From: Dolomitihabitans soli
Lineage (GTDB): Bacteria; Actinomycetota; Actinomycetes; Streptosporangiales; Streptosporangiaceae
Assembly (NCBI RefSeq): GCF_022213955.1
Contig: NZ_JAKNTW010000023.1
Span: 62,001-126,000 of the forward strand
Length of the DNA: 64,000 nt
Direction: 5' to 3'
Shown here: in pieces, positions 32,332 to 40,018 of the stretch
Layout: the number at the start of each line of letters is the position of its first letter
Numbering within the stretch: position 1 is the stretch's first letter
The notes under the pieces: generated by a model
What the model saw: only the letters and a program-made list of their open reading frames with translations
Told to the model about the DNA's origin: nothing
Database searches by the model: none
Program-made: the position numbers and the translations under genes

Positions 32332-33811
32332 CGAGGTAGACCGTTACCGTGCGGGTGTAGAAGTCGCGGGCGGCGCGGCCCTGCTCCTTGGGGCCGAAGC
32401 CGCTGAGTTTGTGGCCGCCGAAGGGGACCCAGGGGAAGGTGCCCGCCGACTCGGAGTTGACGTGGAGCACGCCGACCTCCATGTGTTCGACGGCGCGCAG
32501 GGCGACGCCGAGGTCCTTGGTGAAGATGGCCGCCGACAGGCCGTGGTCGCTCTGGTCGGCCAGCCGGAGCGCCTCCTCCGGGCTCGACGCGCGGACGGCT
32601 CCCACGACGGGACCGAAGAGCTCCCTGCGCCAGAAGTCCACCCCGGTCCCCGGCAGGTCGAGTACGGCGGGCGGGACGAACCAGCCCGCCGCCAGTTCCC
32701 CGCCCCGGTACGGCTCGGCGCCCGCCAGCGGGGTCGCGCCCTCCTCGACGGCACGGCGGACGCCCGCCGACACCCGGTCACGGGCGGCCCCGGTGATGAG
32801 CGGCCCCATCTCCACGCCCTCGCCGAGCGGATCGCCGACGACGAGGGCTTCGGCCCGGCGGGCGACCTCGCGCAGCAGTTCGTCGGCGACGGACTCCTCC
32901 ACGATGAGCCGGGACGTCGCCGTGCACTTCTGCCCGGAGGATCGGAACGCCCCCGCGCAGACCTGCTCCGCCGCGTGGCCGAGATCGGCGTCGGCGAGCA
33001 CGACGGACGCGTTCTTGCCGCCCATCTCGGTCTGGACCGGTTTGCCCAGTGCGCCGCAGCGGGCGATGAGGGCCCGCCCGACCTCGGTGGACCCGGTGAA
33101 GGAGATCGCGTCCACGGCCGGATGGCCGACGATCGCCGACCCCGCCTCGGCCTCGCCGTACACCAGGTTGAGCACGCCGGCGGGCAGACCGGCCTCCGTC
33201 AGGGCCTGGGCCAGGCGCAGGGCCAGCAGCGGGACGAGCGTGGAGGGCTTCCAGACGACCGTGTTGCCGTAGCTGAGCGCGGGAGCGATCTTCCAGGCGG
33301 GGATCACGATCGGGAAGTTGAACGGGGTGATCATGCCCGTCACCCCGACGGGCCTGCGGACCACGAGGACGTTCTCCCCGGGGCGCGGGGAGGCGTAGAT
33401 CTCGCCGCTGTCCCGGTCGGCCTCCGCGGCGTAGTAGCGCAGGACGCGTGCCGCGCCGCGGACCTCGGCCACGGCCTCGGGGAGGGTCTTGCCCTCCTCG
33501 CGGCTCAGTTCGCGGCCCCACGCCTCGGCGTCCCGGTCGATGAGGCCGGCGGCGGTGGCCAGCACGGCCGCCCGCTCGTGGTGCGGGGTGGCCGCCCAGC
33601 CGGCGGCGGCCTCGCGCGCCGCCATGATCGCGGCCTCGACCTGCCGTGCCGAGGCGAGACGTCCGCTCGCCACGACCTCCGCCGGACGAGCCGGGTTGGT
33701 GTCGGTGAACGCCTCGCCCTCTCCTTCGGCCCACCGGCCGTCGATCAGGTGCGGAAGGTCCATGGGTGCCCTGCCTTCGGTGAGGTACGAGGTCGTCAGA
33801 ACGTCTGCCAT
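32312..33811 (-). CDS. NAD(P)-dependent aldehyde dehydrogenase
   Basis: A 499-residue aldehyde dehydrogenase that oxidises aldehydes to acids. Asn165 (TPFNFP), Lys188 (VWKPS), general base Glu262 (TEMGGKN) and nucleophile Cys296 (GQKCTAT) are all intact; NVNSES-like and PFGGHKLSGFG appear late. It is the last gene of the amine-oxidase operon and should oxidise the aldehyde made there. ATG 33811, with a GGAGG site, overlaps the upstream gene by 16 bases; ATG 33763 with AGGG is an alternative giving 483 residues. Length and motifs fit semialdehyde or benzaldehyde dehydrogenases. Confidence 0.93.
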   Translation of the reverse strand: MADVLTTSYLTEGRAPMDLPHLIDGRWAEGEGEAFTDTNPARPAEVVASGRLASARQVEAAIMAAREAAAGWAATPHHERAAVLATAAGLIDRDAEAWGRELSREEGKTLPEAVAEVRGAARVLRYYAAEADRDSGEIYASPRPGENVLVVRRPVGVTGMITPFNFPIVIPAWKIAPALSYGNTVVWKPSTLVPLLALRLAQALTEAGLPAGVLNLVYGEAEAGSAIVGHPAVDAISFTGSTEVGRALIARCGALGKPVQTEMGGKNASVVLADADLGHAAEQVCAGAFRSSGQKCTATSRLIVEESVADELLREVARRAEALVVGDPLGEGVEMGPLITGAARDRVSAGVRRAVEEGATPLAGAEPYRGGELAAGWFVPPAVLDLPGTGVDFWRRELFGPVVGAVRASSPEEALRLADQSDHGLSAAIFTKDLGVALRAVEHMEVGVLHVNSESAGTFPWVPFGGHKLSGFGPKEQGRAARDFYTRTVTVYLAPPHTS

Positions 33812-34863
33812 GTCGCCGCCTCCACCTGGCAGGGGCCGCCCCGGTGCACGAGCATGCGCCCGGCGGCGACGTCCAGGGCGACGGTGGCCAGCGTCGTCCA
33901 GCGCTCCTGCATCGGCAGGGCGGGATCGGCGTGCGCGCACACCGGAGCGGCCTGCGGGGCGTGGCTCAGCATCGCGCGGGCCCTGCGGGTCGGATCGGCG
34001 TCCGCCAGTTCGCCGGTGTGCGTGCGCAGGTGGTCGAGCCTGGCGTAGGTTCCGGCCCGTTCCGTGCCCAGCCGCTCACCGGGGGCGAGGACGGGGTCGA
34101 GGAAGTGGTTGGAGTGCAGCAGCACGCCGTCGGGGCCGGCCGGCACCACCGCCACCCCGGCGGGGCACACCTCGATGGCCGCCGCCGCGCCGGAGGTGAC
34201 GACGCTGATCACCGTGGACGCCGATACCCTCGCGGACCTGGCGATCTCGGTGGCCTCCTCGACGGTCGCCGCCTCGTCGAGGATCCGGCGGGCCACCATG
34301 TGCACGGGCACGCCCATGTCCGCGTGGTCCGAGGCGTGCCGCAGGATGTTGAAGTGGGCGCCCAGCCCGGCGCCGTTCACCCCGATCTTGCCGAGCACGC
34401 CGTACTCGGTGAAGGTGCGGACGGTGTGGCCCGGCCGGGGCTCGAACCCCCACAGGACGGGGGCCTCGCTCAGGTGGTCGTGCCAGTCCCAGGTCTGGAT
34501 GGTGCGCGGCAGCCGTCCGCCGCCCGGCAGCACGACGGAGGTCGAGCACTCGCCCTCGCCGCCGGTCCGCAGCGCGGCGAGGATCTCCGTGCGAGCGTTG
34601 AGCACGGAGACCTGCCAGGGATCGAGGCCGGCCCCCGCGGCGATCCCGGTGATCTCCTCGGCGAGCGCGGGCGCCCAGCCGGCCGTACGGTCGAGGGACT
34701 GTTCGCCCCAGGTGCGCAACCGTGCCTCGCCTGCGCCGCCGGCCTCGAACAGCGCCAGGTAGCCGGTCAGGTTGGCGGCCACGGCCGTCCGCCACCGCGC
34801 GCCGAACTCCCTGCCCCGCGCGTTCGGGCCGATCTCCGTCGAGGTGAATGCGGGAAAACTCAT
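33796..34863 (-). CDS. C45 family peptidase / acyl-CoA:6-aminopenicillanate acyltransferase-like amidohydrolase
   Basis: A 355-residue N-terminal-nucleophile enzyme of family C45. Cys106 in GEGECSTS is the expected autoprocessing nucleophile after cleavage of the Gly/Glu-Cys bond. TWDWHDH, then the GVNGAGLGAHFNIL segment with its oxyanion Asn, and LLHSNHFLDP follow in family order. Members cleave or form amide bonds (penicillin acyl transfer, N-acyl ethanolamine or conjugated amino acid hydrolysis). ATG 34863 overlaps the PaiB-like stop as ATGA. In this operon it likely hydrolyses an acylated amine or amino acid. Confidence 0.87.
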   Translation of the reverse strand: MSFPAFTSTEIGPNARGREFGARWRTAVAANLTGYLALFEAGGAGEARLRTWGEQSLDRTAGWAPALAEEITGIAAGAGLDPWQVSVLNARTEILAALRTGGEGECSTSVVLPGGGRLPRTIQTWDWHDHLSEAPVLWGFEPRPGHTVRTFTEYGVLGKIGVNGAGLGAHFNILRHASDHADMGVPVHMVARRILDEAATVEEATEIARSARVSASTVISVVTSGAAAAIEVCPAGVAVVPAGPDGVLLHSNHFLDPVLAPGERLGTERAGTYARLDHLRTHTGELADADPTRRARAMLSHAPQAAPVCAHADPALPMQERWTTLATVALDVAAGRMLVHRGGPCQVEAATWQTF

Positions 34864-35513
34864 ACGCGCTCGCCGCCTCGCGGATCGACCCGGCTCATCA
34901 GCCGGGCCAGCTCGGGATTCCGGTACGGCCCGGCGGCGAAGTCGTCGCGCACCCGTCCGCGTGTCCGGTCGTCGTCGTCCTGGCTGAGTTTGAACAGGCT
35001 CTGCTCGGTCCGCACCCGGATCCGGAACGCCACCACGCCGGGGGCGAGCCTGTCGAACACCTCCCGCGAGGCCGGGGTCGGACCCCAGGAGGGAGACCGC
35101 GCCGACTCCAGCTCCCGCACGGTCTCGCCCACCACGCCGAGCACGCCGTCCTGATCCGTGATCAGCTCCACCGTGCCGGTCAGGTGGACCGCCGCGTAGT
35201 CCCAGGTCGGTACGGCGGGGTCGGTCGCGTAGCTGGTCGGCGACACGTAGCCGTGCGGCCCGGTGAAGATCGCGAGCACCTCCGGCGAGTCCTCCCACGA
35301 CCGCCAGTGCGGGTTGATCCTGGCCAGATGGCCCAGCAGGGTCGCGCCGACGAAGGTGGTCTCGACGGGAGACTCGATGATCACCGGCAGGTGGGTGGCG
35401 ACGGGAGCCCCGTCCCCGGCGCTGACGACGATCGCGAACGGGTTCTCCCGCACCAGGTCGACGGCGTGCCGCGGGTCCTCGGTGGCGAAGCGCTGGAAGG
35501 TGTGCATCCTCAT
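34860..35513 (-). CDS. PaiB-like FMN-binding split-barrel protein
   Basis: A 217-residue protein of the PaiB family (FMN-binding negative transcriptional regulator). ATHLPVIIE near residue 39, the GHLARINPHW segment (about 61-70) and the SPTSYATDPAVPTWDY region (about 90-105) are signature positions of the flavin-binding split barrel. In Bacillus PaiB is paired with a polyamine acetyltransferase, and relatives may be oxidoreductases, heme-degrading or regulatory. ATGA overlaps link it to both neighbours. It may sense or modify a flavin-dependent step in amine breakdown. Confidence 0.87.
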   Translation of the reverse strand: MRMHTFQRFATEDPRHAVDLVRENPFAIVVSAGDGAPVATHLPVIIESPVETTFVGATLLGHLARINPHWRSWEDSPEVLAIFTGPHGYVSPTSYATDPAVPTWDYAAVHLTGTVELITDQDGVLGVVGETVRELESARSPSWGPTPASREVFDRLAPGVVAFRIRVRTEQSLFKLSQDDDDRTRGRVRDDFAAGPYRNPELARLMSRVDPRGGERV

Positions 35514-36529
35514 GCCACGCTGCTCAGGATGGCGTCCCAGGCGACCTCGGAGGCCAGCGTGCCCAGGCCGGTCGGCTTGATGCCGGTCAGGTCCACCGCG
35601 TCGGTCGTCATCGTGAACAGCACGTCGCCGTCGGTCTCGGTGTGGAAGGGCTGGATGCCCCGGTGCATCGAGCTGTGCACCTGACGGCCGAGCTGGGTGA
35701 GCTCGCGGTCGGCCAGCCTGGCGTTGGTCACCAGCACGGTCAGCGTCGTGTTGCCGTTGACGGCGGTGGCCGGACCGGGGCCGCCGATCGCCGCCGCGTA
35801 GTCGGCGCTGGGGTGCCGGCGCTCGCCCGCCCCGGCGTGGTAGTTGCCGCGCACGACCGAGCCGTCCCGGTCGACCACCACGCCCACGGAGTTGACCACG
35901 GTCGCGACCAGGACCTTGACCTCGCCGAAGGTGGCGAAGGCGGCTCCCTGGCCGGTGAACTCCGCCCTGGCGAAGTCGGTCTTGCCGGCCGTGGCGCTCC
36001 GGCCCGCGCCGCACCTGCCGACCGGGAACTCGCCCTCTACAGCGCCGCGCAAGGCCGCGCGGCCCAGCTCGGCGTCGGGGTGGATCGCGTTGTCGCGCGC
36101 GGAGAAGTCGTAGATGACCGCGCCGGAGACGAGGCACAGGTGGTCCCACCGGACCCGGTTCCGGGTCCGGGCCAGCAGTTCCTCGCCGACTCCCGCCGCC
36201 GCGCCCAGGCCGTAGACCGAGCCGCCGGCCAGGCAGATCGCGTGGTTGAAGTCGTAGCCGCCGCTGAGCCCGACCGCGCCGCCCCGGGCGTCCACGGCGG
36301 TCCTGGCTCCGGCGGGGACGTGCACCACCGTGCAGCCGGTCGGGCCCTCGCCGTACTCCGCGGTGCCGACCAGGACGCCGGGGAAGTCGAAGCGGACGCT
36401 GCCGCGTCCGGGGCTGGGCTGTGGTTTGAGCGGTGTGCCGGCGTTGGCGGCGACGTCCGGCGCGAAGGCGGACACGGCCGCGAGGTGGCTGGTCACATGG
36501 TCTCCAAGGGTCGGATCCCGCGAGGTCAC
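35510..36529 (-). CDS. P1 family (DmpA/NylC-like) Ntn-hydrolase
   Basis: A 339-residue self-cleaving hydrolase. LSGGYDFNHAICLAGGS (about 88-104) is a family hallmark of the alpha-chain. The predicted cleavage site is N260/T261 in NGNTTLTVLVTN, with Thr rather than Ser as nucleophile, matching the Asn/Thr site of the nylon-oligomer hydrolase NylC rather than the Gly/Ser site of aminopeptidase DmpA. Such enzymes hydrolyse beta-peptides or omega-amino-acid amides. GTG 36529 overlaps the ABC ATPase stop. Lack of a signal peptide places it in the cytoplasm, acting on imported substrate. Confidence 0.88.
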   Translation of the reverse strand: MTSRDPTLGDHVTSHLAAVSAFAPDVAANAGTPLKPQPSPGRGSVRFDFPGVLVGTAEYGEGPTGCTVVHVPAGARTAVDARGGAVGLSGGYDFNHAICLAGGSVYGLGAAAGVGEELLARTRNRVRWDHLCLVSGAVIYDFSARDNAIHPDAELGRAALRGAVEGEFPVGRCGAGRSATAGKTDFARAEFTGQGAAFATFGEVKVLVATVVNSVGVVVDRDGSVVRGNYHAGAGERRHPSADYAAAIGGPGPATAVNGNTTLTVLVTNARLADRELTQLGRQVHSSMHRGIQPFHTETDGDVLFTMTTDAVDLTGIKPTGLGTLASEVAWDAILSSVA

Positions 36530-37263
36530 AGGGCTCGCAGGAGTTGCTTCGAGTAGTCGTGGGCGGGGGAGGTGTAGAAGGTCTCGGTGTCGGCGGTCTC
36601 GACGACCTCGCCGCCGCGCATGACGGCGATCCGGTCCGCCACGTAGCGGACGGCGCCGAGGTCGTGGGAGATGAACAGCGCGCTGAACCCGAAATCGGCC
36701 TGCAGGTCCTTGATCAGGTTGAGGATCTGCACCTGCACGGAGACGTCCAGGGCGCTGACGGCCTCGTCGAAGACGATGAACCCGGGCCGGGTGATCAGGG
36801 CGCGCGCGATCGACACCCGCTGCCGTTGCCCGCCGGACAGCTCGTGCGGGTAGCGATCGGCCAGCTCCGCCTCCAGCCCCACCTGTTCCAGCATTTCGCG
36901 CACCTCGCCCCGCTCCGCCCGCCCCAGCACGACCAACGGCTCGGCGACGCTTCGACCCACTCGCATCCTCGGGTTGAGCGACCAGTGCGGATGCTGGAGT
37001 ACGGCCTGCATCCGCCCGGCCAGTTCGCGGCGGCGGCGGCCGAAGGGGCGGCCCTCGAAGCTGACCGTGCCCGAGGTGGGACGCCGCAGCCCGAGCGCCA
37101 CCCTGCCGGTCGTCGTCTTCCCCGAGCCGGATTCGCCCACCAGCCCCAGCGTCTCCCCCTCGCCGACGTGCAGCGAGACGTCGCGCATCGCGTGCAGGGC
37201 CCGCCGCCGCAGCGGGGGTCCCGTGGAGAAGGTCACGGTGACCTGGTCGAGTTCGAGGATCAC
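36526..37263 (-). CDS. Oligopeptide/dipeptide ABC transporter ATP-binding protein (DppF-like)
   Basis: A 245-residue ATPase. Walker A is GESGSGKTT, the signature LSGGQRQRV near residue 140, and Walker B FIVFDEAV. The HWSLNPRMRVG segment near 95 is typical of DppF/OppF subunits. The usual C-terminal extension with its oligopeptide loop is missing, so it is shorter than its partner. GTG 37263 overlaps the stop of the DppD-like gene (GTGA). It forms a heterodimer with that partner to power uptake. Confidence 0.93.
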   Translation of the reverse strand: MILELDQVTVTFSTGPPLRRRALHAMRDVSLHVGEGETLGLVGESGSGKTTTGRVALGLRRPTSGTVSFEGRPFGRRRRELAGRMQAVLQHPHWSLNPRMRVGRSVAEPLVVLGRAERGEVREMLEQVGLEAELADRYPHELSGGQRQRVSIARALITRPGFIVFDEAVSALDVSVQVQILNLIKDLQADFGFSALFISHDLGAVRYVADRIAVMRGGEVVETADTETFYTSPAHDYSKQLLRAL

Positions 37264-38228
37264 GTGGTCGCTCCTTGTCCGATCGTGGCCGGCTCGCCCG
37301 CGCGATGGCACAGTACGTCCTGGTCGCCGACCCTGACCGCCGGGGGCCGCTCGTGGGCGCAGCGGTCGATCACGAACGCGCAGCGCGGCGCGAACGAGCA
37401 GCCGTCGGACGGGCCGGTCAGCATCGGCGGCCGGCCGGGTACCGGCTCCAGGCGGGTGCCGCGCGCCGCGGTGGCGGGGGCCGATCCGGCCAGCGCGGCG
37501 GTGTAGGGGTGCGCGGGGCGGCCGAGCACCTCGGCGGCCGGGCCCTGCTCGACGACCCGCCCGCCGTACATGACGGCGACGCGGGAGCAGCGGCGGGCGA
37601 CGGCCGCCAGGTCGTGGCTCAGCCAGATGATGCCGGTGCCGGTGGTGGCCGCGAGGGAGAACACCACGTCGAGCACCTCCTCGCGGACCTGGCTGTCCAG
37701 CGCGGCGGTCGGCTCGTCGGCCACCAGGAGTTCCGGCTCGCCCGCCATGGCCATCGCGATGGCCACCCGCTGCGCCATGCCGCCGGACAGCTCGTGCGGG
37801 TAGGAGCGCGCGGTCCGCGCGTCCAGCTTGACGCGGTCGAGGTGGGCGGCGACGTCGCCGGAACCCGTTCCCCGGCCGAGCACCAGCGTGAGCTGCCTGC
37901 CGACGCGCATGGTCGGGTCGAGGGAGGCGATCGGGTCCTGGAAGACGAAGCCGAGCCGTTCGCGGCGGACCCGCCGCAGGTCGGCGGGCGCCAGCTCGAA
38001 CAGCGACTCGCCCGCGACCCGGATCACGCCGCCGTCGACGCGGGCCGTACGCGGCAGCAGCCTGCCGATCGCGGCGCCGAGGGTGGACTTGCCCGATCCG
38101 CTCTCGCCGACTATCCCGACCGTCTCACCCGCCGCCACCTCCAGGTCGGCGCCGTCGAGGGCGCGGACCGTGCGGCCGTTCGCCCGGTAGTCGACGGCGA
38201 GCCGATCCACGACCAGCAAGGGGCTCAT
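37260..38228 (-). CDS. Oligopeptide/dipeptide ABC transporter ATP-binding protein (DppD-like)
   Basis: A 322-residue ATPase. Walker A GESGSGKST (about 40-48), QDPIASLDPTMRVG (about 97-110), signature LSGGMAQRV (about 150-158) and Walker B LLVADEP are intact. The C-terminal oligopeptide-transporter extension carries a cysteine cluster (GCSFAPRCAFVIDRC and VLCHRAG), which in relatives can hold an iron-sulfur cluster. ATG 38228 overlaps the permease stop. Together with the DppF-like subunit it energises import. Confidence 0.94.
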   Translation of the reverse strand: MSPLLVVDRLAVDYRANGRTVRALDGADLEVAAGETVGIVGESGSGKSTLGAAIGRLLPRTARVDGGVIRVAGESLFELAPADLRRVRRERLGFVFQDPIASLDPTMRVGRQLTLVLGRGTGSGDVAAHLDRVKLDARTARSYPHELSGGMAQRVAIAMAMAGEPELLVADEPTAALDSQVREEVLDVVFSLAATTGTGIIWLSHDLAAVARRCSRVAVMYGGRVVEQGPAAEVLGRPAHPYTAALAGSAPATAARGTRLEPVPGRPPMLTGPSDGCSFAPRCAFVIDRCAHERPPAVRVGDQDVLCHRAGEPATIGQGATT

Positions 38229-39046
38229 GTCAGTGACCTCGTCTCCCTGGGTTCGAGCCGGTCCCGCAGCCCGTCGCCGAACACGTTGATCGCCAGGATC
38301 GCGACCACCAGGACGGTGCCCGGACCGATGATCAGCCAGGGCGCGGCGATCATGTAACTGCCGCCCTGCCGGATGAGCACGCCCAGCGACGCCTGCGGCG
38401 GCTGTACGCCGAACCCGAGGAAGCTCAGGCCGCCCTCCACCGAGATGCCCACGGACAACGCGTAGGTGCCCTGGACCGCGATGGTCCCCGCGACGTTGGG
38501 CAGCACGTGGCGGCCCAGGATACGGGGCAGCCGCGCGCCGCTGATGACCGCCGCCGTGACGTAGTCGCGCTGGGACACGCCCACCGCGGCGGCGCGCACC
38601 AGCCGGGTCATCAGCGGGATCGTCACCAGAACGATGCTGGCCAGCGCGGCGAACTGCCCGGGGCCCAGCACCGCCGCGACCAGTACGGCCAGCACGATGG
38701 CGGGGAAGGAGTACAACACCTCCACCAGGCGCAGCACCACCTCGTTCAGGTAGCCGCCCCGGTAGCCCGCGAGAATGCCGAACGCCGCGCTCACCGCCGC
38801 CGTGAGCAGGACGGCCGTGCACGACAGCAGCAGCGTGGTGCCGACTCCCTCCATCACCCGGGGCAGCATCGAGCGGCCGAGGTTGTCGGTGCCCATCCAC
38901 CACTCCGGGCCGGGCGGCGCCAGGCGGGGGCCGACGATCGCGTCCGGGTCGCCCGCGAGGTCGACCGTGGAGCCGAGGGCGAAGGCGACCAGCGCCAGGA
39001 GGCAGCCGAGGCCACCCTTCGACAGCAGGTCAAGTGGTCTCCTCAT
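38225..39046 (-). CDS. Oligopeptide/dipeptide ABC transporter permease (DppC-like)
   Basis: A 273-residue permease with six hydrophobic segments. WWMGTDNLGRSMLPRVMEG (about 48-66) is the DppC hallmark, and the EAA-loop region reads AVISGARLPRILGRHVLPN (about 165-183). The C-terminal LRDRLEPRETRS is the normal family ending. ATG 39046 overlaps the DppB-like stop by four bases. It pairs with that permease. Confidence 0.93.
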   Translation of the reverse strand: MRRPLDLLSKGGLGCLLALVAFALGSTVDLAGDPDAIVGPRLAPPGPEWWMGTDNLGRSMLPRVMEGVGTTLLLSCTAVLLTAAVSAAFGILAGYRGGYLNEVVLRLVEVLYSFPAIVLAVLVAAVLGPGQFAALASIVLVTIPLMTRLVRAAAVGVSQRDYVTAAVISGARLPRILGRHVLPNVAGTIAVQGTYALSVGISVEGGLSFLGFGVQPPQASLGVLIRQGGSYMIAAPWLIIGPGTVLVVAILAINVFGDGLRDRLEPRETRSLT

Positions 39047-40014
39047 GCGCGCCTTCCCTTCGCGGTGACGCCGAGCCGGGGGTCGAGCGTCCCCACCATC
39101 AGGTCGACCAGCACGTTCATCACGATGAACACGGCCGCCGCCAGCAGCACCCCCGCCTGCACCACCGCGTAGTCGCGCCGCCCCACGGCCTGGACGACGT
39201 AGGACCCGATGCCGGGCAGATTGAACACGTACTCCACGACGAGCGCCCCGCCGAGCAGGTAGGCCGTGATCGTCGCGGTGAGGGTGACGACCGGGGCCGC
39301 CGCGTTGCGCAGAATGTGGCGGGTGATGATGAACCACGGCGACTCGCCCCGCGCGACCGCGGCCGTGACGTACGGCTCGACCAGTACGCCCAGCACGGCG
39401 TCCCTGGTCGTCCTGGCCGTGGCGGAGATCGCGAAGATCGAGAGCACCGCCGCCGGCAGCACCATCGAGCGCAGGTTGGCCGCCGGATCGACGGTGACGG
39501 GCACGTACCCGCCCACGCTCAGACCGAGCGCGTAACGGGAGAAGAGGAACACCGCCAGGCTGCCGAGGACGAACTCGGGGACGCTGACCCCGAGCCCGCT
39601 GAGCAGCCGTCCCACCGCGGCGCCGCCGTCCGGTCTGGCGCGTACGGCGGTCAGCACGCCCAGTGGCACCCCGAGCAGGATCGCGGCGGCGACCGAGAGG
39701 ATCGTCAGCTCGGCGGTCACCGGCAGCCGGGCCAGCAACTCCAGCGACACGGGCTCACGGCTGATCATCGATGTGCCGAGGTCACCGCCGGCGACGGCGG
39801 TCAGCCAGTGCCAGTACTGCATGAAGACCGGCTGGTCCAGCCCATAGCGCGCGGCCAGTTCGGCCTTCTGCTCCGGGGTGGCGAACGGCCCCAGGATCGT
39901 CTCCGCGAAGCCGCCCGGCATCATCCGGACGGCCGCGAAGATCAGGATCGACACCCCGAGCAGCGTGGCCGCGGAGCTCAGGGCCCGGCCGGACCACCAC
40001 AATGCCAGGCGCAT
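39043..40014 (-). CDS. Oligopeptide/dipeptide ABC transporter permease (DppB-like)
   Basis: A 323-residue permease with six hydrophobic segments starting with ALSSAATLLGVSILIF. The RYGLDQPVFMQYWHWL segment (about 56-71) and GDLGTSMISREPV (about 77-89) are DppB hallmarks; AVARGESPWFIITRHILRN (about 218-236) is the coupling loop and VEYVFNLPGIGSYVV the conserved late helix. It starts four bases after the binding-protein gene ends, so it is in the same operon. Confidence 0.93.
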   Translation of the reverse strand: MRLALWWSGRALSSAATLLGVSILIFAAVRMMPGGFAETILGPFATPEQKAELAARYGLDQPVFMQYWHWLTAVAGGDLGTSMISREPVSLELLARLPVTAELTILSVAAAILLGVPLGVLTAVRARPDGGAAVGRLLSGLGVSVPEFVLGSLAVFLFSRYALGLSVGGYVPVTVDPAANLRSMVLPAAVLSIFAISATARTTRDAVLGVLVEPYVTAAVARGESPWFIITRHILRNAAAPVVTLTATITAYLLGGALVVEYVFNLPGIGSYVVQAVGRRDYAVVQAGVLLAAAVFIVMNVLVDLMVGTLDPRLGVTAKGRRA

Positions 40015-40018
40015 GGCT

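Noticed and set aside
32255-34048. A 597-codon plus-strand frame across the aldehyde dehydrogenase and C45 genes
   Set aside because: It spans parts of two well-supported genes on the other strand and shows no domain.
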